Positions 55,421 through 64,000 of a DNA stretch of 64,000 bases are shown here, piece by piece; within the stretch, counting starts at the first letter, position 1, and each line of letters begins with the position of its first letter. The notes under the pieces are model-generated. The model worked only from the letters and a program-made list of their open reading frames with translations, was not told where the DNA came from and did not search any database. This DNA comes from Alkalihalobacillus sp. TS-13 (GTDB taxonomy: Bacteria; Bacillota; Bacilli; Bacillales; Fictibacillaceae), in the NCBI RefSeq assembly GCF_019720915.1, contig NZ_JAHKSI010000001.1, forward strand, positions 682,001-746,000, in the 5' to 3' direction. Made by a program: the position numbers and the translations under genes.

Positions 55421-58183
55421 ATGAATTACAAAGATACGTTATTAATGCCAAAAACTGATTTCCCGATGCGGGGCGGTCTTCCGAACAAGGAACCGAACAT
55501 CCAGGAGTCCTGGGAAGAACAGAAGATTTATGAAAAAGTGCTGGAGAAAACGAAAGATCAGCCCAAATTCATTTTGCACGACGGCCCTCCATATGCTAAC
55601 GATAATATTCATCTCGGGCACGCAGAAAATAAAATCCTGAAAGATATCATCGTACGATACAAATCAATGAACGGTTTCAACGCACCATATGTCCCAGGTT
55701 GGGATACACATGGACTACCGATCGAAACTGCACTTGCTAAGAAAAAGAAAGTGGACCGTAAGAAACATACGATTGCTGAATTCCGCAAAATGTGTGCGGA
55801 ATATGCACTTGAGCAGGTTGAATTGCAAAAGGCACAGTTTAAACGTCTTGGGGTGCGCGGCGATTGGAATAATCCATATATCACGTTGAATAAAGAATAT
55901 GAAGCTGAACAAATCAAAGTCTTTGGGGAAATGGCAAACAGAGGCTTGATCTATAAAGGGAAAAAACCAGTCTACTGGTCCCCTTCATCTGAATCAGCTT
56001 TTGCGGAAGCAGAGATCGAGTATAGGGATAAACGTTCCCCTTCCATTTATGTCGGATTTAAAATCAAGGACGGTAAAGGTGTTGTCGATGAGGATGTATC
56101 TGTCATCATCTGGACGACTACCCCTTGGACGATTCCTGCTAACCTGGGTATTGCCGTTCATCCGGATTACAATTATGTTGTCGTTGAAACCGGCGGTGAA
56201 AAATATCTCGTCGCAGAAGATCTACTTGACGAATTGGCAGAGGTATTGGAATGGGAGTCTCCAAATGTTTTGAAGCAGTTCAAAGGAACGCAGCTTGACC
56301 AGGTTGTTGCGCAGCATCCTTTTTATGACCGAGATTCGTTGTTGATGCTGAGTGACCACGTTACCACCGAATCTGGTACTGGGTGTGTCCATACAGCACC
56401 AGGGCACGGGGAAGATGACTTTAAAGTCGGAAAACGTTATGGTATCGGCATCCTTTGCCCTGTCGATGATAAAGGAGTCATGACTGAAGAAGCACCAGGC
56501 TTTGAGGGAATGTTCTACGATGATGCCAATAAACCGATTACAGAGAAGTTACAGGATTCTGGAGCATTACTGAAATTGGAATTCATCACACACTCCTATC
56601 CACATGACTGGAGAACGAAGAAACCGATCATTTTCAGAGTGACAGATCAGTGGTTTGCTTCTATTGATAAAATCAAGGACCAGATCCTTTCAGAAATCAA
56701 GGACGTCAAATGGTATCCTCATTGGGGAGAAACAAGACTTCACAATATGGTGAAGGATCGTGATGACTGGTGTATCTCGCGTCAAAGAGCGTGGGGAGTA
56801 CCGATTCCGGTCTTTTATGGTGAAGACGGCGAACCGATCATTACTCCAGAAACCATCGAACATGTTTCCGACTTATTCCGCGAACATGGTTCTAATGTGT
56901 GGTTCGAATGGGATGCGAAGGATCTTCTTCCTGAAGGCTTCGAATCAGAGCATAGTCCGAATGATGAATTCACGAAAGAGACGGATATCATGGATGTCTG
57001 GTTCGATTCAGGCTCTTCCCATCAAAGTGTTTTGAATGAACGTGCTGAATTACAACGTCCTGCTGATGTATACCTTGAAGGTACAGACCAATATAGAGGT
57101 TGGTTCAATTCTTCCTTATCAACAAGCGTTGCCGTCACAGGAAAATCACCATACAAAACCATCATCACGCATGGTTTCGTACTCGATGGTGAAGGTAAAA
57201 AAATGAGTAAATCTCTCGGGAATGTCATCGATCCGATGAAAGTTATGAAGCAGCTTGGAGCGGACATCATCCGTCTTTGGGTTTCTTCAGTCGATTACCA
57301 AGCAGACGTACGTGTTTCGGATGATATCCTTAAACAAGTTTCAGAAGTTTATCGTAAAATCCGTAATACACTCCGTTTTATGCTCGGAAACTTGAATGGA
57401 TTCGATCCAGCGAAGCATCGTGTAGCATATGAAGATATGAACGAGCTTGATCAATACATGCTGGTCAAAATGAATCAGCTGGTAGAACGAGTGAAGAATG
57501 CATATGATGACTATCAATTCTCATCAGTATATAATGCGATCCATAACTTCTGTACGATCGAATTAAGCTCCTTCTATCTTGACCTGGCGAAGGATACATT
57601 GTATATCGAATCTGAAGATGATCATAAACGTCGTTCAATGCAGACTGTCTTGTATGACAGTGTTGTCGCTCTTACACAACTTGTTACGCCGATCATTCCT
57701 CATACAGCTGATGAAGTGTGGCAGTATATCCCGGGTGAAAAGGAAGAAAGCGTTCAGCTGACGATGATTCCTGAAGCCAACAAATATCCGAATGCAGATG
57801 ATCTTTTAAAGAAATGGGATCAAATGCTGGATATCCGAGATGAAGTATTGAAAGCATTAGAAAATGCACGTAACAAAAAAGAAATCGGTAAATCACTTGC
57901 AGCATCCATCGAGCTTTATCCGACTGCAAAAGCAAAAGAGCTATTGGACAATGCAGGTGAACTGGATAAATTCTTCATCGTATCACATGCAGCTGTAGCA
58001 GGAAATAAAGAACAAGCTCCAGAACATGCTGATGTATATGATCTGGTAGGGGTTGTTGTAAAAGCAGCGGAAGGAGAAACTTGTGAACGCTGTTGGACAG
58101 TGACACCGACTCTCGGTCAAAATGAAGACCATCCTGCCCTTTGTGCACGCTGTGCCACTGTGGTGTCAGAGAATTATCAATAA
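55421..58183 (+). CDS. ileS: Isoleucyl-tRNA synthetase
   Basis: A 920-residue class Ia synthetase (B. subtilis 921). HIGH motif as HLGH in [12 protein letters not shown] (residues 61-72), CP1 editing domain with [16 protein letters not shown] and [11 protein letters not shown] (about 220-360), KMSKS in [12 protein letters not shown] (about 590-601), anticodon-binding domain, and a C-terminal zinc site CERC ... CARC (about 883-911). The open frame extends to 55340, but those 27 residues come from the family-A repeat; [19 protein letters not shown] is the family N-terminus. Ribosome site AAAGGCAGG is modest. Controlled by the T-box. Confidence 0.96.
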   Translation: MNYKDTLLMPKTDFPMRGGLPNKEPNIQESWEEQKIYEKVLEKTKDQPKFILHDGPPYANDNIHLGHAENKILKDIIVRYKSMNGFNAPYVPGWDTHGLPIETALAKKKKVDRKKHTIAEFRKMCAEYALEQVELQKAQFKRLGVRGDWNNPYITLNKEYEAEQIKVFGEMANRGLIYKGKKPVYWSPSSESAFAEAEIEYRDKRSPSIYVGFKIKDGKGVVDEDVSVIIWTTTPWTIPANLGIAVHPDYNYVVVETGGEKYLVAEDLLDELAEVLEWESPNVLKQFKGTQLDQVVAQHPFYDRDSLLMLSDHVTTESGTGCVHTAPGHGEDDFKVGKRYGIGILCPVDDKGVMTEEAPGFEGMFYDDANKPITEKLQDSGALLKLEFITHSYPHDWRTKKPIIFRVTDQWFASIDKIKDQILSEIKDVKWYPHWGETRLHNMVKDRDDWCISRQRAWGVPIPVFYGEDGEPIITPETIEHVSDLFREHGSNVWFEWDAKDLLPEGFESEHSPNDEFTKETDIMDVWFDSGSSHQSVLNERAELQRPADVYLEGTDQYRGWFNSSLSTSVAVTGKSPYKTIITHGFVLDGEGKKMSKSLGNVIDPMKVMKQLGADIIRLWVSSVDYQADVRVSDDILKQVSEVYRKIRNTLRFMLGNLNGFDPAKHRVAYEDMNELDQYMLVKMNQLVERVKNAYDDYQFSSVYNAIHNFCTIELSSFYLDLAKDTLYIESEDDHKRRSMQTVLYDSVVALTQLVTPIIPHTADEVWQYIPGEKEESVQLTMIPEANKYPNADDLLKKWDQMLDIRDEVLKALENARNKKEIGKSLAASIELYPTAKAKELLDNAGELDKFFIVSHAAVAGNKEQAPEHADVYDLVGVVVKAAEGETCERCWTVTPTLGQNEDHPALCARCATVVSENYQ

Positions 58184-58195
58184 AGAGAATTGAAG

Positions 58196-58230
58196 GCCTG
58201 CTCTTATTCAAAATCAGAGCAGGCTTTTTT
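58196..58230 (+). terminator. Terminator after ileS
   Basis: GCCTGCTCT / AGAGCAGGC stem, 11-nt loop, six T. Confidence 0.93.
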
Positions 58231-58552
58231 ATTGGTATAATCACTCCTTATACGCGGATGATCCACAAGTTTAAGTGTATTCTAAGAATCCTTTTCTGAG
58301 TGCTTGATCTTTGTTTCTTTCTCACCATCGCACCCTCCTAAGTGCTTGACCTTATTTTCTTTCTCACTATCGGTAGCCTCAGAACCCGTAAAAGTCTCCA
58401 TGAATGCTCCATAAGACACTTAGAACGCAAAAATTCGGTTATAAGTGCTCCATGAAGGCTATATTAACCACCGTTTAATGCAAACTTCCTGTTGTAAAAT
58501 GCAAGACTCTGGTCAAACTATAATTACTATGCAATAGGAAGGAAGTTTCGTC
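58231..58552. other. Intergenic region before the yteA-like gene, with tandem degenerate repeat
   Basis: No gene. GAGTGCTTGATCTTTG... (58298-58330) and AAGTGCTTGACCTTAT... (58339-58371) are two copies of a 32-nt unit ending TTTCTCACnATCG, and AGTGCTCCATGAAGGCT (about 58442) resembles ATGCTCCATAAGACACTTAG upstream. TATAAT-like ACTATAATTACTATG at about 58517-58531 may be a promoter -10. Confidence 0.45.
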
Positions 58553-59230
58553 ATGAAATATGAACACCTGAAAAGACAACTCGAACAAAGGAAACAAGAG
58601 ATAATGCATGAATTTGATCAGAATGACCATTACGGTTTGAATCGTGGCTTTGCCAGTGATACTTCATCAGGCGAGCTTTCTCAATATGACAACCACCCAG
58701 CTGACTCGGGTACAGAACTTTTTGAGCGTGAAAAAGACATCGCAATGAACGGGCATCTAAAGGAAGAACTGTCGGATATCGAGTACTCATTGAATCAGAT
58801 GGAAGAAGGGACATATGGAATTTGTGAAGTGACTGGAAAAGAGATCCCCATGGAAAGACTAGAAGCACTTCCTACTGCACGGACAGTTAAGGAAGCTTCG
58901 CCCAACCAGGAGATATCCAATGACAGACCGGTTGAAGAAGAGGCACTTACTGAGATGGAAGACAAGTATTATTCAGAGCATGATGACAATGAATTCAATC
59001 AGCCAAACGTTTATTACGAAGTCGCCTCCTTCAACGAGAATAGCATGACTTACGAAGGCTCCTCAATTGTAGATGAAGAAGACAATACCGAGTATGTGGA
59101 AGAATATGAACAATTCGTTTCAACAGACATCGAAGGCTACAGAGGTGCCGATAATGTGAATTTTGAACGGAATGTAGAATACGATGAATTCATGGACGAA
59201 CAGAATCAATTAGAGGATGAACAGCCTTAA
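58553..59230 (+). CDS. DksA/TraR-like sporulation protein of the YteA type
   Basis: A 225-residue protein. The N-terminal half (1-110) matches the YlyA/YteA branch of the DksA/TraR family: coiled coil (1-35), GELSQYDNHPADSGTELFER (about 43-62), MEEGTYGICEVTGKEIPMER (about 83-102). The zinc-finger cysteines are largely lost (Cys-x-x-Gly, later position Val). The acidic C-terminal half (about 125-225) has NEFNQPNVYYEVASFN and VEYDEFMDEQNQLEDEQ, as in YteA rather than the 124-residue YlyA found here in B. subtilis. Such factors bind RNA polymerase; YlyA affects SigG-dependent genes. The stop codon lies inside the terminator stem. Confidence 0.8.
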   Translation: MKYEHLKRQLEQRKQEIMHEFDQNDHYGLNRGFASDTSSGELSQYDNHPADSGTELFEREKDIAMNGHLKEELSDIEYSLNQMEEGTYGICEVTGKEIPMERLEALPTARTVKEASPNQEISNDRPVEEEALTEMEDKYYSEHDDNEFNQPNVYYEVASFNENSMTYEGSSIVDEEDNTEYVEEYEQFVSTDIEGYRGADNVNFERNVEYDEFMDEQNQLEDEQP

Positions 59231-59251
59231 GCTGAAGGCTGTTCATTTTTT
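59219..59251 (+). terminator. Terminator overlapping the end of the yteA-like gene
   Basis: GAACAGCCTT (59219-59228) / AAGGCTGTTC (59235-59244), 6-nt loop, T-run; the TAA stop is inside the hairpin. Confidence 0.9.
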
Positions 59252-59252
59252 C

Positions 59253-59482
59253 AATGGCTTTTTTAGTAAAGATTGTTGTTTTTCACTATTTCGTTGGAAG
59301 GCGCGGAAATATACTTGCTTTCCACGGGCAATCCGCAAGCCTCCTTGCTTGTTCCTGGCTGTGGGGTCTTGCCTGGCTCGCTATTCCCGCAGGAGTCTCG
59401 TATATTTCCACTGCTTACAGGTATCATCACATCTATATCCACTGATAGCGTTAATAAGTAACAATCTTTTATTAAACAGTCT
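59253..59482. repeat. MITE-like repeat family A, medium copy (8550 subfamily)
   Basis: Begins AATGGCTTTTTTAGTAAAG, ends near CTTTTATTAAACAGTC. Inner arms GGAAATATACTTGCTTTCC and CCCGCAGGAGTCTCGTATAT; core GCAATCCGCAAGCCTCC and GGGGTCTTGCCTGGCTCGC. Lies between the yteA-like gene and lspA. Confidence 0.78.
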
Positions 59483-59586
59483 TTTCAATCCTCAAATGCT
59501 GAAGGTTGACATGTTGAAGAAATCTCGTTGTGAAAGCACCTTCGATATGCTAAAATTTAACGGGTAGAAACGAAGGTGGGGTAAAC

Positions 59587-60048
59587 ATGCGCTATTATGC
59601 TTTAGCGATTTTTGTATTGATAGTTGATCAAATTACGAAATGGCTCATTGTCACAAGGATGGAGTTGGGGGAACAAATTACGATCATCAACGAGTTCTTC
59701 TATCTGCATTCACATCGGAACCGGGGGGCAGCTTTCGGTATATTACAAGGACAGATGTGGCTCTTTATCATCGTCACAATCATCGTCATCATAGCTGTAA
59801 TCTATTATCTACATACTGAAGCAAAAGGTAATGTTTTGTTAAGTACATCATTAGGTCTTATTCTTGGAGGCGCGATTGGTAATTTCCTCGATCGTCTAAT
59901 TCGAGGGGAAGTCGTAGATTTTCTCGACTTTTACATCATCAACTATGATTTTCCGATTTTTAATATTGCGGATTCCTCGCTTGTGATCGGTGTCGGAATG
60001 ATTGCGTTTGCCTTTTTACTGGAAAGCAGAACACAGAAGGAGAATTGA
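59587..60048 (+). CDS. lspA: Lipoprotein signal peptidase LspA
   Basis: A 153-residue integral membrane aspartic peptidase (signal peptidase II) with four membrane segments. Catalytic Asp residues lie in [15 protein letters not shown] (about residues 98-112) and [11 protein letters not shown] (about 125-135). It cleaves prolipoproteins after lipid attachment, for example the lipoprotein encoded at 5070. ATG at 59587 with GAAGGTGGGG upstream. Overlap-coupled to ylyB. Confidence 0.96.
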   Translation: MRYYALAIFVLIVDQITKWLIVTRMELGEQITIINEFFYLHSHRNRGAAFGILQGQMWLFIIVTIIVIIAVIYYLHTEAKGNVLLSTSLGLILGGAIGNFLDRLIRGEVVDFLDFYIINYDFPIFNIADSSLVIGVGMIAFAFLLESRTQKEN

Positions 60049-60050
60049 AC

Positions 60051-60962
60051 ATGGAGCAAGTTCATATAAAGGTGACTGAAGATAATAAACGTGAACGGGT
60101 AGATAAAATCATTTCTACTGAACATGAAGATACATCACGGTCACAAGTACAGCAATGGATCAAAGAAAATCGGGTGAAAGTGAATGGGGAATCGGTCAAA
60201 GCGAATTATAAATGCCAAGATGGTGATGAAATCGTCATCGACATTCCTGAACCAGTTGAGCTTGAAGTCGTACCTGAGGAAATGCCGCTTGATATCGTTT
60301 ATGAAGATGAAGACTTGCTTGTCGTCAACAAACCAAGAGGTATGGTCGTGCACCCGGCTCCTGGACACTTGACAGGTACTCTCGTGAACGGTCTGATGGC
60401 TCACTGCAAAGATCTTTCAGGTATAAACGGCGTTCTCCGCCCTGGCATCGTACACCGGATTGATAAAGATACTTCAGGTCTATTGGTTGTCGCAAAAAAT
60501 GATTCGGCTCATAAACATTTAGGCGCTCAGATGAAAGCAAAAACGACAACTCGTAAATATGAAACAATCGTGCATGGCGTCATCCCTCATAACAAAGGGA
60601 CGATTGATGCCCCAATCGGGAGAGATAAGCATGATCGGCAAAAAATGACAGTAACGGATACGAACAGCAAGGACGCTGTTACACATTTCAATGTACTTGA
60701 ACGATTCAGCCGTTATACGTTTGTGGAATGTATTTTAGAAACTGGACGGACCCATCAAATCCGTGTCCATATGAATTATATCGATTTTCCTGTTGCTGGG
60801 GACCCGAAATACGGACCGAAGAAGACGCTTCCGATCGATGGCCAGGCTTTGCATGCGAAAACGTTGGGCTTCGTTCATCCAAGGACTGAAGAGAATATGG
60901 AGTTCACATCTGAACTGCCAGATGACATGCAGAAGCTTTTGGACGAACTTCGTCGAAATTAA
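60051..60962 (+). CDS. ylyB: RluD-type 23S rRNA pseudouridine synthase YlyB
   Basis: A 303-residue pseudouridine synthase: N-terminal S4 domain (about residues 14-75: RSQVQQWIKENRVKVNGE), catalytic domain with GIVHRIDKDTSGLLVVAKN (catalytic Asp, about 132-150) and LETGRTHQIRVHM (about 226-238). Modifies uridines of 23S rRNA in the large subunit. ATG at 60051, 9 nt after AGAAGGAG; the TTG at 60045 is too close to that site. The pyr promoter starts 3 nt after its stop. Confidence 0.94.
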   Translation: MEQVHIKVTEDNKRERVDKIISTEHEDTSRSQVQQWIKENRVKVNGESVKANYKCQDGDEIVIDIPEPVELEVVPEEMPLDIVYEDEDLLVVNKPRGMVVHPAPGHLTGTLVNGLMAHCKDLSGINGVLRPGIVHRIDKDTSGLLVVAKNDSAHKHLGAQMKAKTTTRKYETIVHGVIPHNKGTIDAPIGRDKHDRQKMTVTDTNSKDAVTHFNVLERFSRYTFVECILETGRTHQIRVHMNYIDFPVAGDPKYGPKKTLPIDGQALHAKTLGFVHPRTEENMEFTSELPDDMQKLLDELRRN

Positions 60963-60964
60963 GC

Positions 60965-60993
60965 TTGACAGGATGAGGACGCTTTGAGATAAT
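60965..60993 (+). promoter_or_regulatory. SigA promoter of the pyr operon
   Basis: TTGACA (60965-60970), 17-nt spacer, GATAAT (60988-60993). Confidence 0.85.
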
Positions 60994-61017
60994 CAGTTCA
61001 ACAATGAAATAAGAACC

Positions 61018-61771
<754 letters not shown>

Positions 61772-61780
61772 TATGGCCCT

Positions 61781-61900
61781 TTTTAAGTCAGTCCCGTGAG
61801 GCTGGCAAAGGGGAATGAAATGACCGGAAAAGACAACGGGAGAACTGTACCTTGCTCCGCATTTCATCCAACCTCTTTGCGCCTGCAGAGAGGTTTTTTT
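61781..61900 (+). promoter_or_regulatory. PyrR attenuator 2, between pyrR and pyrP
   Basis: CAGTCCCGTGAGGCTG at 61789-61804 is identical to the first site; terminator AACCTCT (61870-61876) / AGAGGTT (61889-61895) with T-run. Confidence 0.92.
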
Positions 61901-61931
61901 ATGGGCCTCATACCATGAGGAGGATGTAAAA

Positions 61932-63266
61932 ATGAAACAGAAAGAATCTGTTGGAATTCGAGAAATACCGAAGCCAGGTAAATGGCTGACATTTAGCATA
62001 CAGCATTTGTTCGCGATGTTCGGAGCGACGATCCTGGTCCCATTCTTAGTAGGGTTGAGTCCTTCAGTTGCCCTCATTTCAAGCGGACTGGGTACGTTGG
62101 CGTATCTGATCATAACGAAAGGCCAGATTCCTGCCTATCTCGGCTCATCATTCGCTTTCATCATGCCGATCCTTTTAGCGAAGTCTCTCGGAGGATTAGA
62201 AGCAGTCATGGTCGGCAGTTTCTTAGCTGGTCTTGTTTATGGAATCGTTGCATTGTTGATCCGCAGCCTGGGTATCAAGTGGCTGCTGCAGATCTTTCCC
62301 CCGATTGTGGTAGGTCCTGTCATCATCGTTATAGGACTAGGTCTTGCAACGACTGCGATTGATATGGCGATGTACGTTCCTGGATCTGATCCGAAAGAGT
62401 ACAGCCTGATCCATTTTTCAGCAGCGCTTGTCACACTTGGAATAACGATTATAACCGCGGTTTTTCTGAGAGGATTCTTCAGTCTGATTCCTGTACTGGT
62501 AGGAATTATCGGCGGTTATGCATACTCATACTTCATCGGATTGATCGATCTTGCACCAGTGCGTGAAGCTCAATGGATTCAAATGCCTGACTTGATGGTA
62601 CCATTCGTAACATACACACCATCCTTCTCCTGGCAGATCGCACTGATCATGGTACCAATCGCAGCAGTGACGATCACAGAGCATATCGGGGATCAGATGG
62701 TCCTTAGTAAAGTCGTCGGGAAAAACTTTATCGAAAAACCCGGTCTTCATCGTTCAATCCTGGGTGATGGCGTGGCGACGATGATTGCTTCATTTTTAGG
62801 TGGACCTCCAAATACAACATACGGAGAAAACATTGGCGTTCTAGCGATCACAAGAGTATTCAGTGTATTTGTAGTAGGAGGAGCGGCGGTCCTGGCAATC
62901 ATGTTCGGATTCGTCGGGAAAATTTCAGCCTTGATCGGAACTATCCCCACACCTGTCATGGGAGGCGTCTCTATCCTATTATTCGGTATCATCGCATCAT
63001 CAGGATTGAGAATGCTGATCGATAACAATGTAGATCTTGGGGATAAACGGAATCTTGTCATTTCCTCTGTCATACTCGTCCTCGGTGTTGGAGGAGCAAC
63101 CATTGAAGTGACAGAAGAGTTCCAGATCGCAAGCATGGCATTAGCTACAATAACAGGAATCATCCTGAACCTGGTCATACCGGGAAGGGATAAAGATGTT
63201 CATAACTCTAAGATTTTCTCTGATATCAATGAAACCAAGACAACTCAAAATGACTCTGTAGCATGA
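61932..63266 (+). CDS. pyrP: Uracil permease PyrP
   Basis: A 444-residue NCS2-family permease with about 12-14 membrane segments. FSIQHLFAMFGATILVPFL (about residues 20-38), GSSFAFIMPI (about 76-85), ITEHIGDQMVLS (about 243-254) and GDGVATMIASFLGGPPNTTYGE (about 275-296, split around the QxNxxx-like substrate region) are typical of UraA/PyrP. Imports uracil for salvage. GAGGAGGATG precedes the ATG. Confidence 0.95.
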   Translation: MKQKESVGIREIPKPGKWLTFSIQHLFAMFGATILVPFLVGLSPSVALISSGLGTLAYLIITKGQIPAYLGSSFAFIMPILLAKSLGGLEAVMVGSFLAGLVYGIVALLIRSLGIKWLLQIFPPIVVGPVIIVIGLGLATTAIDMAMYVPGSDPKEYSLIHFSAALVTLGITIITAVFLRGFFSLIPVLVGIIGGYAYSYFIGLIDLAPVREAQWIQMPDLMVPFVTYTPSFSWQIALIMVPIAAVTITEHIGDQMVLSKVVGKNFIEKPGLHRSILGDGVATMIASFLGGPPNTTYGENIGVLAITRVFSVFVVGGAAVLAIMFGFVGKISALIGTIPTPVMGGVSILLFGIIASSGLRMLIDNNVDLGDKRNLVISSVILVLGVGGATIEVTEEFQIASMALATITGIILNLVIPGRDKDVHNSKIFSDINETKTTQNDSVA

Positions 63267-63277
63267 GAATGACCATC

Positions 63278-63395
63278 TTTTAAACTTAGTCCTGTGAGAC
63301 TCAAAAGGGTGGATGTGAGGGAATGCTCCTTAGTGTAAAAGACACTTGGGGCACCCTTCCAACACGCCTTTTACAAAGAAGAAGGCGTGTTTTTT
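63278..63395 (+). promoter_or_regulatory. PyrR attenuator 3, between pyrP and pyrB
   Basis: The PyrR site is less conserved here: TTAGTCCTGTGAGACTCA (63286-63303). Terminator AACACGCCTT (63361-63370) / AAGGCGTGTT (63382-63391) with T-run. Confidence 0.85.
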
Positions 63396-63403
63396 AAAAA
63401 TAT

Positions 63404-63568
63404 GGCTTTGATAAATCCTAAAGTTTTTTACTGAAAATTTTTCGGGCGAAATTCATGACACTCCTACGGGAAAACGAGCCAGGCAAGACCCCGCAGCTTC
63501 AAAAAGCGAGGAGACTTGCGGATCGCTCTGAAAAGGGAGTGAATTTCGTAAAAAATTGACAAAAAGCC
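63404..63568. repeat. MITE-like repeat family A between attenuator 3 and pyrB
   Basis: GGCTTTGATAAAT and TTGACAAAAAGCC form the ends; arms GGCGAAATTCATGACACTCC and AAGGGAGTGAATTTCG; core AACGAGCCAGGCAAGACC and GCGAGGAGACTTGCGGATCG. Confidence 0.78.
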
Positions 63569-63599
63569 AAAATATAAAGAGTTAAGGAGTGTGTTTTGG

Positions 63600-64000
63600 G
63601 TGAATCATCTACTTACAATCGAAGCTTTACAAACGAGTGCTATCGATGAAATTCTGCATAGGGCTCAATATTATGCAGATAAAGACTTCAAAGGTGTAAG
63701 TCAGAGTGAGCCGAGGTTTGTGGCGAACTTATTTTATGAACCGAGTACGCGTACGAAGTTCAGTTTTGAAGTAGCAGAAAAGAGGCTCGGTCTGCAAGTA
63801 TTGGATTTCGAATCGCAGTTTTCGAGTGTGTTGAAGGGTGAGTCATTATATGACACAGTCCGGACGCTTGAAGCCATCGGAGCGAATGCGGTCGTCATCC
63901 GACATCCACAGGATCACTTTTATGAAGAACTGAAAGATATAACGATTCCGATTCTGAATGCTGGGGATGGTTGCGGGAATCATCCAACACAATCCTTGTT
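63600..64000 (+). CDS. pyrB: Aspartate carbamoyltransferase catalytic chain (3' end beyond window)
   Basis: The first 133 codons of Pyr[21 protein letters not shown] (about residues 46-65) holds the STRT carbamoyl-phosphate site, followed by [19 protein letters not shown] (about 80-98) and [14 protein letters not shown] at the edge. It joins carbamoyl phosphate and aspartate in pyrimidine synthesis. GTG at 63600, 10 nt after GGAG; an in-frame GTG at 63591 overlaps the ribosome site. Confidence 0.95.
   Translation, partial: MNHLLTIEALQTSAIDEILHRAQYYADKDFKGVSQSEPRFVANLFYEPSTRTKFSFEVAEKRLGLQVLDFESQFSSVLKGESLYDTVRTLEAIGANAVVIRHPQDHFYEELKDITIPILNAGDGCGNHPTQSL

Noticed and set aside
59217-59567. 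116-codon frame after the yteA-like gene
   Set aside because: Overlaps the terminator and a family-A repeat; Cys/Phe-rich product without any motif.

Overview
The window is a chromosomal segment of an endospore-forming, halotolerant member of the Bacillaceae (low to moderate GC). The gene order is that of the Bacillus ylb, dcw, spoIIG, ylm, ileS and pyr regions. It carries sporulation genes (gerR, ylbJ, ylbD, spoVD, spoVE, spoIIGA, sigE, sigG, a csfG-type sRNA), the bacillithiol gene bshC, and an ectABC ectoine operon that points to a saline or alkaline habitat. I cannot assign the genus from the sequence alone.

Layout. 1-1.5 kb: an AI-2E family permease (cut by the left edge) and a YugN-like gene. 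1.7-18.2 kb: the ylb block (ylbB, C, D, E, ricF/ylbF, ylbG, csfG sRNA, rsmD, coaD, ylbJ, K, L, tmcAL/ylbM, ylbN, rpmF, gerR/ylbO, ylbP) interrupted by accessory genes: a PaaI-type thioesterase, a lipoprotein, an ATP-grasp protein, a Cys-rich small protein and a crotonase. 18.3-21.5 kb: a three-gene biotin-dependent acyl-CoA carboxylase operon. 22.2-25.6 kb: panE, yllA, bshC. 25.9-44.6 kb: the division and cell-wall cluster mraZ, rsmH, ftsL, pbpB, spoVD, murE, mraY, murD, spoVE, murB, divIB, ylxW, ylxX, sbp, ftsA, ftsZ. murG is missing from its usual place between spoVE and murB; a terminator and a long repeat element sit there. 44.9-47.2 kb: ectABC, inserted between ftsZ and spoIIGA. 47.7-50.4 kb: spoIIGA, sigE, sigG. 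50.8-54.8 kb: ylmC, ylmD, ylmE, sepF, ylmG, ylmH, divIVA. 54.8-60.9 kb: an isoleucine T-box and ileS, a YteA/DksA-like gene, lspA, ylyB. 60.9-64 kb: the start of the pyrimidine operon pyrR, pyrP, pyrB (cut by the right edge) with three PyrR attenuators.

How the genes work together. mraZ to ftsZ plus sepF, ylmG and divIVA supply peptidoglycan precursors, septal synthesis and Z-ring assembly. spoVD and spoVE make spore cortex. spoIIGA, sigE and sigG run compartment-specific sporulation transcription, and the promoter-like sequence before spoIIGA keeps the unusual 22-bp spacer known from the Bacillus spoIIG operon. ectABC makes a compatible solute. pyrR/P/B are controlled by UMP-responsive attenuation and ileS by tRNA-Ile.

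The most striking non-coding content is a family of MITE-like repeats: at least 13 full, short or fragmentary copies between genes, with a conserved palindromic core and in several cases terminal inverted repeats. A second, shorter repeat family lies directly after terminators in three of four cases. I found no clearly novel multi-gene system, CRISPR array, prophage, transposase, tRNA or rRNA. The points most worth following up are the repeat families, the displaced murG, the csfG locus, the repeats lodged between regulatory leaders and their genes (ileS, pyrB), and a few unassigned small proteins.
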